DNA from: Herbiconiux daphne
GTDB taxonomy: Bacteria; Actinomycetota; Actinomycetes; Actinomycetales; Microbacteriaceae
Assembly: GCF_024979295.1 (NCBI RefSeq)
Contig: NZ_JANLCJ010000012.1
Span: 1 to 64,000, forward strand
Direction of reading: 5' to 3'
DNA: 64,000 bases
Shown: one piece after another, positions 27,011 through 35,559 of the stretch
Position numbering within the stretch: the first letter of the stretch is position 1
How the letters are laid out: each line of letters begins with the position of its first letter
Position numbers and translations under genes: made by a program
The notes under the pieces: generated by a model
What the model saw: only the letters and a program-made list of their open reading frames with translations
What the model was told of the DNA's origin: nothing
The model's database searches: none

Positions 27011-27892
27011 TCAGAGGGTGGTGCGCACGAGCGGCTTGTCGGTTCCGGCCACCCGGATGTCGACCGACCGGATGTCGCGGGTCGGGATGCTCGTCGAGGC
27101 CGAGAGGTTGCCGGCCTGCCCGCCGCTCACCGACCAGCTCGCCACCGTGGTCTGCGTGCCGCTGAGGTCGGTCACGACGAGATCGTAGGTGGTGGGAGAG
27201 GTGGTCTCGGTGGACCCGGTGTCGTAGGGTGAGCCGGTCCCGGAGGGCGCGCCCGTGCCGGAGGGCGCCGCGTCGCGGTAGCTGCAGTTCCAGTCGAACC
27301 GGGTTCCCCAGCCCTTCTCGGTGACGGCGAGGTCGGCGTCGAGCCAGCCGGGCTCCACCTGCGCCATCGCGCGGGCGATCGCGCCGTCGGCCGGAGTCTC
27401 GGGCGCGGGAGTCGAGCTCGAGACCGCGACGGGTGGCGCATCCGGCCCGCCCAGGCTCCCCACGCCGACCCCCAGCAGCACACCCCCCACGGCGAGCACC
27501 GCCCCGGCCCCCGCCATGAGCGCGATCACGCCACGCCGGGTGCGCGACCGGCGCCGTCGCACCGACCGGGCGAGGCCCTGCACGAGTTCGGGCCGGTGGC
27601 TCGACCCGAGCAGACGGGCATCCGCCGTCGCCGAGGCGTCGGGCTCGAGCAGGGCCGACGCCTCCGAGGGCGACAGAGCGCTCAGGATGCCAGGCAGCCC
27701 CGCCAGCTCGGCCACCGCGGCGGTGCACCCGGGGCAGCCGGCGAGGTGCCGCTCGAAGGCGCGCCGCTCGTCGGGAGTCAGCATGCCGAGCACGTAGGAG
27801 GCGTCCCACTCGCGGTAGGAATCGGCGTGAGGGCCGTCGCGGCGGGGGTCGTCGCGATACGGGTTGTCGCGGGAGATGTCGTCGCCGCTCAT
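27011..27892 (-). CDS. Membrane anti-sigma factor with zinc-binding domain
   Basis: 293 residues. N-terminal cytoplasmic domain (1-75) with His-x3-Cys-x2-Cys in HLAGCPGC, the anti-sigma zinc motif, and the cap EWDASYVLGMLTPDERRAFERH. One membrane segment at ~125-150 (VIALMAGAGAVLAVGGVLLG). The outer part has a Ser/Thr/Gly-rich region (SGTGAPSGTG) and a C-terminal domain of unknown type ending TDKPLVRTTL. It is predicted to hold the ECF sigma factor encoded just upstream, whose stop overlaps its ATG (ATGA). The outer domain may sense the signal. Confidence 0.88.
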   Translation of the reverse strand: MSGDDISRDNPYRDDPRRDGPHADSYREWDASYVLGMLTPDERRAFERHLAGCPGCTAAVAELAGLPGILSALSPSEASALLEPDASATADARLLGSSHRPELVQGLARSVRRRRSRTRRGVIALMAGAGAVLAVGGVLLGVGVGSLGGPDAPPVAVSSSTPAPETPADGAIARAMAQVEPGWLDADLAVTEKGWGTRFDWNCSYRDAAPSGTGAPSGTGSPYDTGSTETTSPTTYDLVVTDLSGTQTTVASWSVSGGQAGNLSASTSIPTRDIRSVDIRVAGTDKPLVRTTL

Positions 27893-28404
27893 TCCGTCAC
27901 CCCCCTCTCCTGCAGCGCGAGCCGTAGCGCGCGCAGGGCGTAATGGGTGCGCGACCGCACCGTGCCGACGGGAACGTTCTCGCGCTCGGCGATCTCGGCT
28001 GCGGTGTGGCCGAGATAGTAGGAGCTGACCACCGCCGTGCGGTGCTCGAGCGAGAGCGAGAGCAGCGCGTCGGCGAGCAACCACTTGTCGAGCACGGCGT
28101 CGGTCTCGTCGCGCTGCGACCGCGCCGCCGGTTCGGGTAGTTCGTCGGTGCTGAACTCGTGGGCGTGACGGGCGCTGCGCCGGTCGTCGATCACGAGGTT
28201 GCGGGCCACGGTGAACAGCCACGCGCGCGCCGACTCGTCGCTCTGCTCGAGGATGGCGGGCTTCTTCCACGCCCGCAGCAGCGACTCCTGCACCACGTCT
28301 TGCGCGAAGTTGTGGTCGTGGGTCAGGCGCACGACGTAGCGCAACAGCGCCGGACCGTGGGCGTCGTGAATGGCGCGCAGCAACTCCGCCTGCTCATCCG
28401 ACAT
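27889..28404 (-). CDS. ECF-family RNA polymerase sigma factor
   Basis: 171 residues with sigma region 2 (LLRYVVRLTHDHNFAQDVVQESLLRAWKK, marker AQDVVQESLLRAW) and region 4 (YLGHTAAEIAERENVPVGTVRSR). The type is close to actinobacterial SigL/SigK factors that come with a zinc anti-sigma. Start ATG 28404 is chosen from GGAGGTG 6 bases before it; the frame extends to 28425 with no ribosome binding site. Coupled to the anti-sigma gene. Its targets are not visible; autoregulation is usual for this class but no promoter was identified with certainty. Confidence 0.92.
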   Translation of the reverse strand: MSDEQAELLRAIHDAHGPALLRYVVRLTHDHNFAQDVVQESLLRAWKKPAILEQSDESARAWLFTVARNLVIDDRRSARHAHEFSTDELPEPAARSQRDETDAVLDKWLLADALLSLSLEHRTAVVSSYYLGHTAAEIAERENVPVGTVRSRTHYALRALRLALQERGVTE

Positions 28405-28459
28405 ACGCACCTCCACCCTGCACAACGCGACAGCGGGCCGCTGCGTTCAATTCTGCGGA

Positions 28460-30184
28460 TCACACGGTGACGAAGACACCGTTCGCCGCGTCATCCGGAG
28501 CCTGCCGCTTCATCAAGAAGTGCTGCTTCTTGCCGGTGGCCGTGTAGGGCAGCTCGTCGACGAAGGCATAGCGCCGGGGTCGCTTGAAGCGGGCGAGGGC
28601 GTTGCTGGCGAGCGCGAAGCGGTCGAGCTCGGCGGCGGCCTGCACGGGGTCGGCGAGCGTTCCGGGCCGCGGCTGGATGTAGGCCACCACCACTTCGCCC
28701 CACTCGGGGTCGGGCAGACCCGTGACGATGCTATCGGCGACATCCGGATGCCCCGCGAGCACTTCTTCGATCTGCACCGGGTGCACGTTCTCACCGCCCG
28801 AGATGATCATGTCGTCTTTGCGGCCGACGATCGTGACGATCTCGTCGTCGTTCCAGGTGGCGAGGTCGCCCGGGTAGACCCAGCCGTCGCGGAACTTCTT
28901 CGCCTGCTCCTCGGGGTTGTGCATGTAGGAGTAGCCGCTCTTCACCGAGCGCATGATGACCTCGCCCACCGTCGTGCCGTCCTGGGGCACGGTGTCGGTG
29001 GGGTCGGCCATCCTGTCGGGGTAGACGTTCACCACGACCACGTCGTCGTCGAGGCAGGCGCGACCGGATGCTCCGGCTGCGTCGGGCAGGTCGTCGGGGC
29101 GCAGGTAGGTGTTCCAGAACGCCTCGGTGGTGCCGTAGCCGTTCGCGATGCGCGGGGTGATGGTGCGCTGGTAGCGCAGGGCGGCGGCGCGCTCGAGCGG
29201 TGCGCCCATGGTGACGATGCCCGAGAGCGACGAGAGGTCGCGGGGCGAGGCCTCCTGCGCGTCGGCCAGGCGCTCGAGGTTGGTGGGGGCGCCGATGACA
29301 TAGGTGAGCCCGTGCCGCTCGACCAGGTCGAGCACGAGGCCCGGCTCGAACTGCGGCAGGGTGACGACCTCCGAGCCGACGTAGAACGCCGTGTTCGGGC
29401 CCGCGCAGTAGTTGCCGCCGCGGTGGAACCAGGGCGACATGTTCATGGTCTTGTCGGTCGGCCCGAGCGGAAAATGCATGATGGCGTCGTGGGCGGTGAG
29501 CACCTCGTTGAGGCTCGTGAGCGGCACGGCCTTCGGCATGCCGGTGGTGCCGCTGGTGTAGAGGCGGGAGGTCTCGTCCCACACCGTGCCGCCCTCGGGG
29601 GCCCGGAAGCTGGGGGCCCCGTCGACCAGCAGGTCGGCGAAGGGCACGGTGCCGGGCACGAGGCGTGCCGCCGCGGCCACGGCCTCGGGGTCGCCGACGG
29701 CCACGAGGGTGTCGGGAACGTGGTCGGTGAGGGTGAGCGCCGTGGCGACATCCGCCGCGGCCGCGGCCTCGTAGACGAAGATGCGGGGCTTCGACTCGGT
29801 GAGGATGTGCGCCGTCTCGGCCGGTGCCAGCCGGAAGTTCATCGGCGACGACACCGCCCGCAGACCCTGCGACGCCACGTAGAGGAACGCGAACTCGGGC
29901 CGGTTCATCAGCTGGTAGCCGACGATGTCGCCCACACCGATGCCGCGCGCGGCGAGGCCGGCGACGAGGGCGCCGGCGACCTCGCCGAGCTGCCGGTAGG
30001 TCCACGACTCGCCCGTGGTGGAGTCCGTGATCGCCGTGCGGTTGGCGTAGCGGTGGGTGTTGCGCTCGACGGCCGACGCGTAGGTGAAGTGCTGCTCGAA
30101 CACCGCGCGGAACGCCGACGGGTCGTAGTCGGAATTGCCGGGCCGGGAAGGTGTCTCCACGACGTCGTCGGCGATGATGCTCAT
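28460..30184 (-). CDS. AMP-dependent acyl-CoA synthetase/ligase
   Basis: 574 residues, ANL superfamily. Motifs in order: RLYTSGTTGMPKAVPLT (ATP loop), GYGTTEAFWN, VYPGDLATW, GRKDDMIISGGENVHP and the C-terminal Lys in YTATGKKQHF. The family activates fatty or aromatic acids as acyl-adenylates then CoA esters. Length and motif set are normal and it lacks inserts, unlike the ligase at 20979. The substrate is unknown. It lies 56 bp upstream of the sigma factor gene in the same direction. A TACC-N5-GGTA site precedes it, fitting control by a TetR-like acyl-CoA-sensing regulator, which is not in the window. Confidence 0.88.
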   Translation of the reverse strand: MSIIADDVVETPSRPGNSDYDPSAFRAVFEQHFTYASAVERNTHRYANRTAITDSTTGESWTYRQLGEVAGALVAGLAARGIGVGDIVGYQLMNRPEFAFLYVASQGLRAVSSPMNFRLAPAETAHILTESKPRIFVYEAAAAADVATALTLTDHVPDTLVAVGDPEAVAAAARLVPGTVPFADLLVDGAPSFRAPEGGTVWDETSRLYTSGTTGMPKAVPLTSLNEVLTAHDAIMHFPLGPTDKTMNMSPWFHRGGNYCAGPNTAFYVGSEVVTLPQFEPGLVLDLVERHGLTYVIGAPTNLERLADAQEASPRDLSSLSGIVTMGAPLERAAALRYQRTITPRIANGYGTTEAFWNTYLRPDDLPDAAGASGRACLDDDVVVVNVYPDRMADPTDTVPQDGTTVGEVIMRSVKSGYSYMHNPEEQAKKFRDGWVYPGDLATWNDDEIVTIVGRKDDMIISGGENVHPVQIEEVLAGHPDVADSIVTGLPDPEWGEVVVAYIQPRPGTLADPVQAAAELDRFALASNALARFKRPRRYAFVDELPYTATGKKQHFLMKRQAPDDAANGVFVTV

Positions 30185-30239
30185 GAAGGCCTCTGCTCTC
30201 TGTGCTCTCAGTCGGGCTCTGCTGTCCGGCGGGCTCTGC

Positions 30240-30252
30240 TACCAGTCAGGTA
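30240..30252. promoter_or_regulatory. Inverted repeat TACC-N5-GGTA, TetR-like operator candidate
   Basis: TACCAGTCAGGTA lies between the divergent ligase (start 30184, minus) and NTF2-like (start 30395, plus) genes. Its form resembles operators of TetR regulators of acyl-CoA genes. The rest of the ~210-bp gap is GC-rich with no other feature I can name. Confidence 0.35.
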
Positions 30253-30394
30253 TACAACCGGGCGGGGGGCCCGTGCCATTCCCGCGCGGTCGCCGTGCCC
30301 TCGAGGCGGCCTCGCGCGGGCGCACGCGCGGCGCTCGTGCGGCGGCACGTGCGGCGCTCTTGCGGCGGGCTCCACCGGTGGGCGACCATGGCTC

Positions 30395-30751
30395 ATGGCC
30401 CAAGACGTGAGCGCATGGATCGACGGCTACCGGCGCGCGTGGGAGTCGAACGACCCGGGCGACATCCGGGCGCTGTTCACACCCGACGCGGAGTACCGCA
30501 CCGAGCCCTACGCCGAACCGTGGACGGGCCCCGACGAGATCGTGGCCGGCTGGCTCGACGCGCGCGACGACCCGGGCGACACCACGTTCTCGTGGCAGCC
30601 CGTGATCGCCGACGACGAGCTCGCCGTGGTGCAGGCCACGACCGTCTATTCCGGCGGCCCGGTCTACAGCAACCTGTGGCTGATCAAGCTCGCGCCCGAC
30701 GGCCGTGCGACCTCGTTCACCGAGTGGTGGATGGAGCAGAAGACCGACTGA
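30395..30751 (+). CDS. NTF2-like (SnoaL-type) protein
   Basis: 118 residues of the nuclear transport factor 2 fold. It opens DVSAWIDGYRRAWESNDPGDIRALFTPDAEY, shown here by the key DPGDIRALFTPDAEY, and continues YAEPWTGPDEIVAGWLDARD, the typical cone-shaped SnoaL/limonene-epoxide-hydrolase layout. Members bind small hydrophobic molecules, some as enzymes; the ligand is not known. Start ATG 30395; another ATG at 30388 is in a different frame. It is divergent from the acyl-CoA ligase. Confidence 0.8.
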   Translation: MAQDVSAWIDGYRRAWESNDPGDIRALFTPDAEYRTEPYAEPWTGPDEIVAGWLDARDDPGDTTFSWQPVIADDELAVVQATTVYSGGPVYSNLWLIKLAPDGRATSFTEWWMEQKTD

Positions 30752-30809
30752 GCACAGCGCCCGCGCGAGGCGGGAGGGGCGCCTGCGGGCCGGTGGGTAG
30801 TCTGGCCGC

Positions 30810-32264
30810 ATGGGAACAGGTCCGGTCGATGTCGCCGTGGTGGGCAGCGGGCCGAACGGACTCGCCGCCGCGGTCACGATGGCGCGGGCGGGCCTCTCGG
30901 TGCGGGTGTTCGAGGCGGCCGGCGCTCCCGGCGGGGGAGCGCGCTCGGCTGAGCTGACGCTCGCCGGGCACCTGCACGACGTGTGCTCGGCGGTGCACCC
31001 GATGGCGCTCGCGTCGCCGTTCTTCCAGGCGTTCGGCCTCGACGAGCGGGTGTCGTTCGCGATTCCGGATGTCTCCTACGCGCAGGTGCTGGCCGGGGGC
31101 CGCGCCGCTCTGGCATGGCGCGACCTCGAGCGCACGGCCGACGGTCTCGGCGCCGACGGGGAGGCCTGGCGCCGCCTGTTCGCACCGCTCGTGCGGCACC
31201 ACGACGCCGTGGTCGACCTGACGATGGGGCCGCTCGTGCGGCGGCCGCGGCATCCGGTGGTCGCGGCGGAGTTCGGAGCCCGTGCCCTCGCGACGGCGGG
31301 CTCGGCGGCCGCGGGGTTCTCGACCGACGCGGCGAGCGGGCTGCTGGCCGGCGTGAGCGCCCACTCGATCGGGCGGGTGGGCTCGCTCGGAGCCCGCGGC
31401 ACGGCGCTGCTGCTCGGCACGCTCGCGCACACGCCGGGCGGCTGGCCGATTCCGGTGGGAGGATCGCAGGCGATCGTCGACGCCCTCGTCGCCGACCTTG
31501 TGGCGCACGGCGGCGAGGTGGTGACCGAGACGCGCATCGACTCGCTGCACGACCTGCCGTCGGCGCACGCGGTGCTGCTCGACGTGACGCCCCGGGCCCT
31601 CGACGCTATCGGGGGCGACCTGCTGCCCCGCGGCTACCGCCGGGCGCTGCGCGAGTTCCGCTACGGCGACGCGGCGTCGAAGGTCGATTTCGTGCTCGAC
31701 GGCGAGGTGCCGTGGGCGGATGCCGCGGTGGCGCTCGCGGGCACGGTGCATCTCGGTGGCGGTGCCGCCGAGGTCGACGCCGCGGAGCGCGAAGTGGCGC
31801 AGGGGCGGCATCCGTCGACGCCGTTCGTGCTGCTGTCGCAACCGAGCGCGTTCGACCCCGGCCGGGCGCCGGAGGGGCACGCCATGGTGTGGGCCTACAC
31901 GCATGTTCCGCGGGGCTCGGGGCGCGACATGACCGAGGCGGTCACCGAGCGCATCGAGCAGTTCGCCCCGGGTTTCCGCGACCGGATCGTGGCCTCGGCC
32001 GCCATTCCGGCCTCGGCCCTGCAGCTCTACAACGCGAACTACGTCGACGGCGACATCGCGAGCGGCGCCGCGACGTTCGGGCAGCTGCTGGCGCGGCCCG
32101 TGCTCTCGGCGACCCCGTGGCGCACACCGCTCGACGGCGTGTACCTCTGCTCGGCATCGACCACGCCCGGGCCCGGCGTGCACGGCATGGCGGGCTGGCA
32201 GGCCGCGCGCGAGGCGCTGCGCGACGTGTTCGGCATCACCGAGCCGCCGTCGCTCGCGCCCTGA
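30810..32264 (+). CDS. Carotenoid-desaturase-like FAD oxidoreductase
   Basis: 484 residues. The dinucleotide-binding loop is VAVVGSGPNGLAAAVTMARAG, marker GSGPNGLAAA, followed by VRVFEAAGAPGGGARS. The C-terminal FAD motif is GVYLCSASTTPGPGVHGMAGW. This is the NAD(P)/FAD family that includes phytoene desaturase-like and PYROXD2-like proteins. It has no carotenoid genes beside it, so a role in that pathway cannot be claimed. TAGTCT at 30798-30803 stands exactly 6 bases before the ATG, so its mRNA is probably leaderless. Normal length for the family. Confidence 0.85.
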   Translation: MGTGPVDVAVVGSGPNGLAAAVTMARAGLSVRVFEAAGAPGGGARSAELTLAGHLHDVCSAVHPMALASPFFQAFGLDERVSFAIPDVSYAQVLAGGRAALAWRDLERTADGLGADGEAWRRLFAPLVRHHDAVVDLTMGPLVRRPRHPVVAAEFGARALATAGSAAAGFSTDAASGLLAGVSAHSIGRVGSLGARGTALLLGTLAHTPGGWPIPVGGSQAIVDALVADLVAHGGEVVTETRIDSLHDLPSAHAVLLDVTPRALDAIGGDLLPRGYRRALREFRYGDAASKVDFVLDGEVPWADAAVALAGTVHLGGGAAEVDAAEREVAQGRHPSTPFVLLSQPSAFDPGRAPEGHAMVWAYTHVPRGSGRDMTEAVTERIEQFAPGFRDRIVASAAIPASALQLYNANYVDGDIASGAATFGQLLARPVLSATPWRTPLDGVYLCSASTTPGPGVHGMAGWQAAREALRDVFGITEPPSLAP

Positions 32265-32342
32265 CGGGCGGCGTCGCGCGGGCTGCCCGCCAGCCCGCCA
32301 TGCCGGGAACACCGCAGCGCCCTCCGCCCGGCCCAGCCCGGG

Positions 32343-32981
32343 CTACAGGTCGACCGAGTCGCCCGGCTGCAGGTCGAGGTACTCGCCGCCGCCCTGCTCG
32401 GTGGCCCAGCGCAGGCGGTCGGCGGCCATCGACTTGCCGGCAACCGACAGCACCATCTCGTGCGTGCCGAAGGCTCGGCGGGGCTTCACCTCGAGCAGGT
32501 AGTCCATCGACTCCGCGATCTTCAGCCACGGCGCCCCCGCCGGCACCGCGAGCACGTCGACGTCGAGGCCCTCGGGCACGAAGAACGAGTCGCCCGGGTA
32601 GTAGAGCTGGTCGTTCACGAGCACTCCGACGTTGTCGACCACGGGGATCGACGAGTGGATGACCGCGTGCCGGCCGCCGAAGAACCGCAGCGTGAACGGG
32701 GAGGTCTCGACCGTCTCACCAGGGTCGACCCGGGTGATCGCGAAGTCGCCGGCCGCCCGCACGACCCCCTCCGGGCCGTAGATCGTGGCGTCGGGGGAGG
32801 CGTCGAGGATGCGCCGCAGCTGGTCGGGCGTCCAGTGGTCGGGATGCTCGTGGGTGATGACGACGGCGACGGTGTTGGCGGCATCCGTGATCGCGGTCGT
32901 GAACGACCCCGGGTCGATGAACAGCTTCTTTCCGGATTGTTCGAGCAGAAGGGCGGCGTGTTCGAACTTCGTGAGTCTCAT
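32343..32981 (-). CDS. Metallo-beta-lactamase-fold hydrolase (UlaG-like)
   Basis: 212 residues. It starts MRLTKFEHAALLLEQSGKK and holds the metal motif ITHEHPDHW, with further ligands in GGRHAVIH and YPGDSFF. This is the small metal-dependent hydrolase branch related to UlaG. The substrate is unknown. Start ATG 32981; no strong ribosome binding site is visible. It is divergent from the lipid kinase gene, 58 bp apart. The frame extends upstream to 33569, but that part is the reverse shadow of the kinase gene. Confidence 0.85.
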   Translation of the reverse strand: MRLTKFEHAALLLEQSGKKLFIDPGSFTTAITDAANTVAVVITHEHPDHWTPDQLRRILDASPDATIYGPEGVVRAAGDFAITRVDPGETVETSPFTLRFFGGRHAVIHSSIPVVDNVGVLVNDQLYYPGDSFFVPEGLDVDVLAVPAGAPWLKIAESMDYLLEVKPRRAFGTHEMVLSVAGKSMAADRLRWATEQGGGEYLDLQPGDSVDL

Positions 32982-33039
32982 GATGCACGACTCAACACCC
33001 GCGCCGGGGTTGTCGCAAGGTGGGGAATAATCAGTCGGT

Positions 33040-33990
33040 ATGGTCTCACCCCAGTCGGCGCACGACGGCGAAGCGCTGCGGATCGTCGTCGCGATCAATC
33101 CCAACGCCTCGTTCGGCAGATCGCGCCCGGTGGGCCCCGCCACGGTGGCGGCGCTGAAAGCCCGGGGGCACGACGTGAGGCCGCTCAGCGCCCCCGACTT
33201 CGACGGTCTCGTGCGGGTGGCGCGCGAGGCGCTCGCCGAGCCCACCGATGCCCTCGTGGTGGTGGGCGGCGACGGCATGGTCAATCTCGGGGTCAACCTC
33301 GTGGCCGGCACGGGCGTGCCGCTCGGCATCGTGCCGGCGGGCACCGGGAACGACTTCGCCGCCGCACTCGGACTGCCGACGGGCGATGCGGATGCCGCGA
33401 TCGCGGCTCTCGGCGACGCTCTCGAACGGGCGCCGCGCGTGGTCGACGCGGCGCGCGTGACCGGGGTCGACGAGTCGTCGGGTGCCGGCCAGGTCGCCGG
33501 CGCGCGGTGGTTCGCGGGTGCCCTCTCGGCGGGGTTCGACGCCAGGGTGAACGAGCGGGCGAACGGCATGCGCTTCCCGAAGGGAGCGGCCCGCTACGTG
33601 AGGGCGCTCGTGGCCGAGCTCGTGACGCTCAAGGCCCGCCGCTACCATCTCGAGATCGACGGCGCGAGCAGCGACGTCGATTCGTGCCTGCTCTCGGTGG
33701 CCAACAACACCACCATCGGCGGGGGCATGAAGATCGCTCCCGACGCGCTGCTCGACGACGGGCTGCTCGACGTGTTCATCGTGAAACCGGTGTCGCGCAC
33801 GCGGTTCATCCGCCTGTTCCCCAAGGTCTTCTCGGGCGCTCACGCCGGGCTCGACATCGTCGAGTTCCGGCGCGGCAGGCGCGTGACGGTGTCGTGCCCG
33901 GGCATCGTCGGCTACGCCGACGGCGAGCGGTTCGGGCCGCTTCCGCTCACCATCGAGGTGGTGCCGGGCGCGCTCGCCGTGCTCGTGTGA
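33040..33990 (+). CDS. Diacylglycerol kinase-family lipid kinase
   Basis: 316 residues. Motifs: VAINPNASFGR at the N terminus, VVGGDGMVNLGVNLV with the catalytic GGDG loop, and GIVPAGTGNDFA. The C-terminal half includes SVANNTTIGGGMKIAPDA. The family phosphorylates diacylglycerol, sphingosine or related lipids with ATP. AATAAT at 33026-33031 lies 8 bases before ATG 33040, so the transcript may be leaderless; there is no ribosome binding site. The stop codon is followed 50 bp later by tRNA-Glu. Confidence 0.88.
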   Translation: MVSPQSAHDGEALRIVVAINPNASFGRSRPVGPATVAALKARGHDVRPLSAPDFDGLVRVAREALAEPTDALVVVGGDGMVNLGVNLVAGTGVPLGIVPAGTGNDFAAALGLPTGDADAAIAALGDALERAPRVVDAARVTGVDESSGAGQVAGARWFAGALSAGFDARVNERANGMRFPKGAARYVRALVAELVTLKARRYHLEIDGASSDVDSCLLSVANNTTIGGGMKIAPDALLDDGLLDVFIVKPVSRTRFIRLFPKVFSGAHAGLDIVEFRRGRRVTVSCPGIVGYADGERFGPLPLTIEVVPGALAVLV

Positions 33991-34042
33991 GCCGATTTGA
34001 GTCGCCCTGTGGTCTGTGGCATACTCGATGAGTTGTCAACGC

Positions 34043-34115
34043 GGCCCCATCGTTTAGCGGCCTAGGACGTCGCCCTCTCACGGCGGTAACGCGGGTTCGA
34101 ATCCCGCTGGGGTCA
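34043..34115 (+). tRNA. tRNA-Glu (CTC)
   Basis: 73 nt. The acceptor arms GGCCCCA and TGGGGTC pair with one G-T; the T arm is GCGGG-TTCGAAT-CCCGC. The anticodon loop is CTCTCAC with anticodon CTC at 34077-34079. The discriminator is A and CCA is not encoded. Confidence 0.97.
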
Positions 34116-34121
34116 CAACCA

Positions 34122-34155
34122 GAAAAGCCCTCGGCCATGCCGGGGGCTTTTTTCG
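34122..34155 (+). terminator. Rho-independent terminator after tRNA-Glu
   Basis: GAAAAGCCCTCGGC and GCCGGGGGCTTTTTT form a GC-rich stem around CAT with a T run, 7 bases after the tRNA. Confidence 0.9.
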
Positions 34156-34219
34156 TGCCGCGGGCGCCGCGCGAGCCGTCGGGCACGGTGCGAGCCCTGT
34201 TGCACGGCACTATTGAGGC

Positions 34220-34744
34220 ATGGCGAAGACCTCCCGACAGAACGATCTGCGCTTGGGCGACCCCACCGAGGTGAAACCGCGGGTGCGCGAGCGCATCTAC
34301 GTCACGTTCACCGGCCTCGCCGTGCTGCTCGCGTTCGGGGTGCACGTCGACGACACCGACCCGTGGACGGTCGCGATCGCCCTGCTGATCGGCGTGATCG
34401 GCGCCGTGCTGGCGGGCTTCTTCGCCGATGTCATCGCCGAGCTGGCCGTCGACGGGCGCCTGCCGAGCGCGAAGGCCATGGCGCGCTACATCGGGGTGTC
34501 GGCATCCGGTCTCGCCACCGCGGTCGTGCCGCTGGGGTTCCTGGTGGCGGCGGGCATCGGCCTGCTCGATCTCGGCATCGCCATCTTCGTGGCCATCACC
34601 ACGATGGCGTTCGGCCTCGGTGTGATCGCCTTCGCCGCCGTCGCCCGCGCGCGGCTGCCCTGGTGGGCGAAGCTCGCGGTGTTCGTCGGCGAGCTGGTGT
34701 TCGCTGCCGTCGTGATCGTGGTTAAGCTTCTGGCACACGGGTGA
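34220..34744 (+). CDS. Integral membrane protein of unknown function
   Basis: 174 residues with four hydrophobic segments (VTFTGLAVLLAFGVHV; VAIALLIGVIGAVLAGFFADVIAE; PLGFLVAAGIGLLDLGIAIFVAI; VFVGELVFAAVVIVVKLLA, each quoted only in part). No family recognised. N terminus hydrophilic and charged. CACTAT at 34208-34213 lies exactly 6 bases before ATG 34220, pointing to a leaderless mRNA. The next gene, a small acidic protein, starts 43 bp after it and may be cotranscribed. Confidence 0.7.
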   Translation: MAKTSRQNDLRLGDPTEVKPRVRERIYVTFTGLAVLLAFGVHVDDTDPWTVAIALLIGVIGAVLAGFFADVIAELAVDGRLPSAKAMARYIGVSASGLATAVVPLGFLVAAGIGLLDLGIAIFVAITTMAFGLGVIAFAAVARARLPWWAKLAVFVGELVFAAVVIVVKLLAHG

Positions 34745-34787
34745 CGAACCCGGGCCGGCGACGGCACGTGATGAGCGAGGACAGAGC

Positions 34788-34994
34788 ATGAGCGACACAA
34801 ACGAACCGGTCGACCTGAGCGACATCGAATACCCCGACGGCGCGGGCTACCCCGACGGCGAAGGCGTCGTGGGCAACGGTCCCACCACCGAGGCGGTGCC
34901 CTCGGGCGTCGACCCGACGATCGCCGACGAGCCCGAAGACCCCGACGAGGCCGTGTCGACCGACGAGGAGACCCTCGAGGAGAACGACGGCTGA
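34788..34994 (+). CDS. Small acidic protein of unknown function
   Basis: 68 residues, about a third Asp or Glu, with YPDGAGYPDGEG near the middle and TDEETLEENDG at the end. No Cys, no membrane segment; probably disordered. GAGGACAGAG 4-5 bases before ATG 34788 supports translation. Codon third positions fit the genome. Not recognised. Confidence 0.65.
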   Translation: MSDTNEPVDLSDIEYPDGAGYPDGEGVVGNGPTTEAVPSGVDPTIADEPEDPDEAVSTDEETLEENDG

Positions 34995-35006
34995 TCAGCC
35001 TGTGCC

Positions 35007-35501
35007 TCAGCTCGCGCGCAGCACGTCGTCGGTGAACGAGTGCAGCCGGGAGCTCAGGCCCTCGGCGCGCGACGAGATGATCTCGGCCGGGTCGGGCTGC
35101 ATGTCGGACTTCGGCGGCACGATGCGGATGAGCATCGAGCAGGTGAGGTCGGAGCAGATGTAGTAGCCCACCGTGCTGCCGTCGATGCCGGCCTGGCCGG
35201 CACGCGGCGCGGTGAACAGGGTGACCTGACCGCCCGGCAGGGGAGTGCGGCAGAGCGAGCACATGGCCGAGATGCCGGGGCGGGTGCGCGAGCCGGCGGC
35301 CTTCAGCAGGATGCCGGTGGGCCGCCCGTCGCGCCAGTAGACGATGTAGCCGCGGTGGATGGCGTGCGCGTCGCGCCAGCCGAGGAACTCGCGGTCTTCC
35401 CACACGATCTCGTGCAACCCCGGCAGGGTCATGTGGGCGAGCTCGTGCGCGCTCGTGTTCGTGAACGACCCGCGGATCTCCGCCTCGGTGAGTGGCTGCA
35501 T
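35007..35501 (-). CDS. FBP-domain protein (FusB/FBP type, elongation factor G-binding)
   Basis: 164 residues. The Cys pattern CSLC...CSDLTC in the C-terminal half is the treble-clef zinc finger of FBP domains, and the N-terminal part is helical (LTEAEIRGSFTNTSAHELAHM, shown by the key SFTNTSAHELA). Relatives bind elongation factor G and can free it from ribosomes stalled by fusidic acid; that role here is by family only. Start ATG 35501; an earlier in-frame start at 35552 adds basic residues and is less likely. It lies 53 bp from the end of the next minus-strand gene upstream (the small membrane protein at 35560-35949). Confidence 0.8.
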   Translation of the reverse strand: MQPLTEAEIRGSFTNTSAHELAHMTLPGLHEIVWEDREFLGWRDAHAIHRGYIVYWRDGRPTGILLKAAGSRTRPGISAMCSLCRTPLPGGQVTLFTAPRAGQAGIDGSTVGYYICSDLTCSMLIRIVPPKSDMQPDPAEIISSRAEGLSSRLHSFTDDVLRAS

Positions 35502-35559
35502 CGGTTCGAGCCTAATCGGATGCGTGCGCGCTGCAAGTCGGCCCGCACGCATCCGAGGG

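Noticed and set aside
28370..30394. Long plus-strand frame leading into the NTF2-like gene
   Set aside because: It lies antisense to the acyl-CoA ligase; only its last 118 codons, after ATG 30395, match a known fold.
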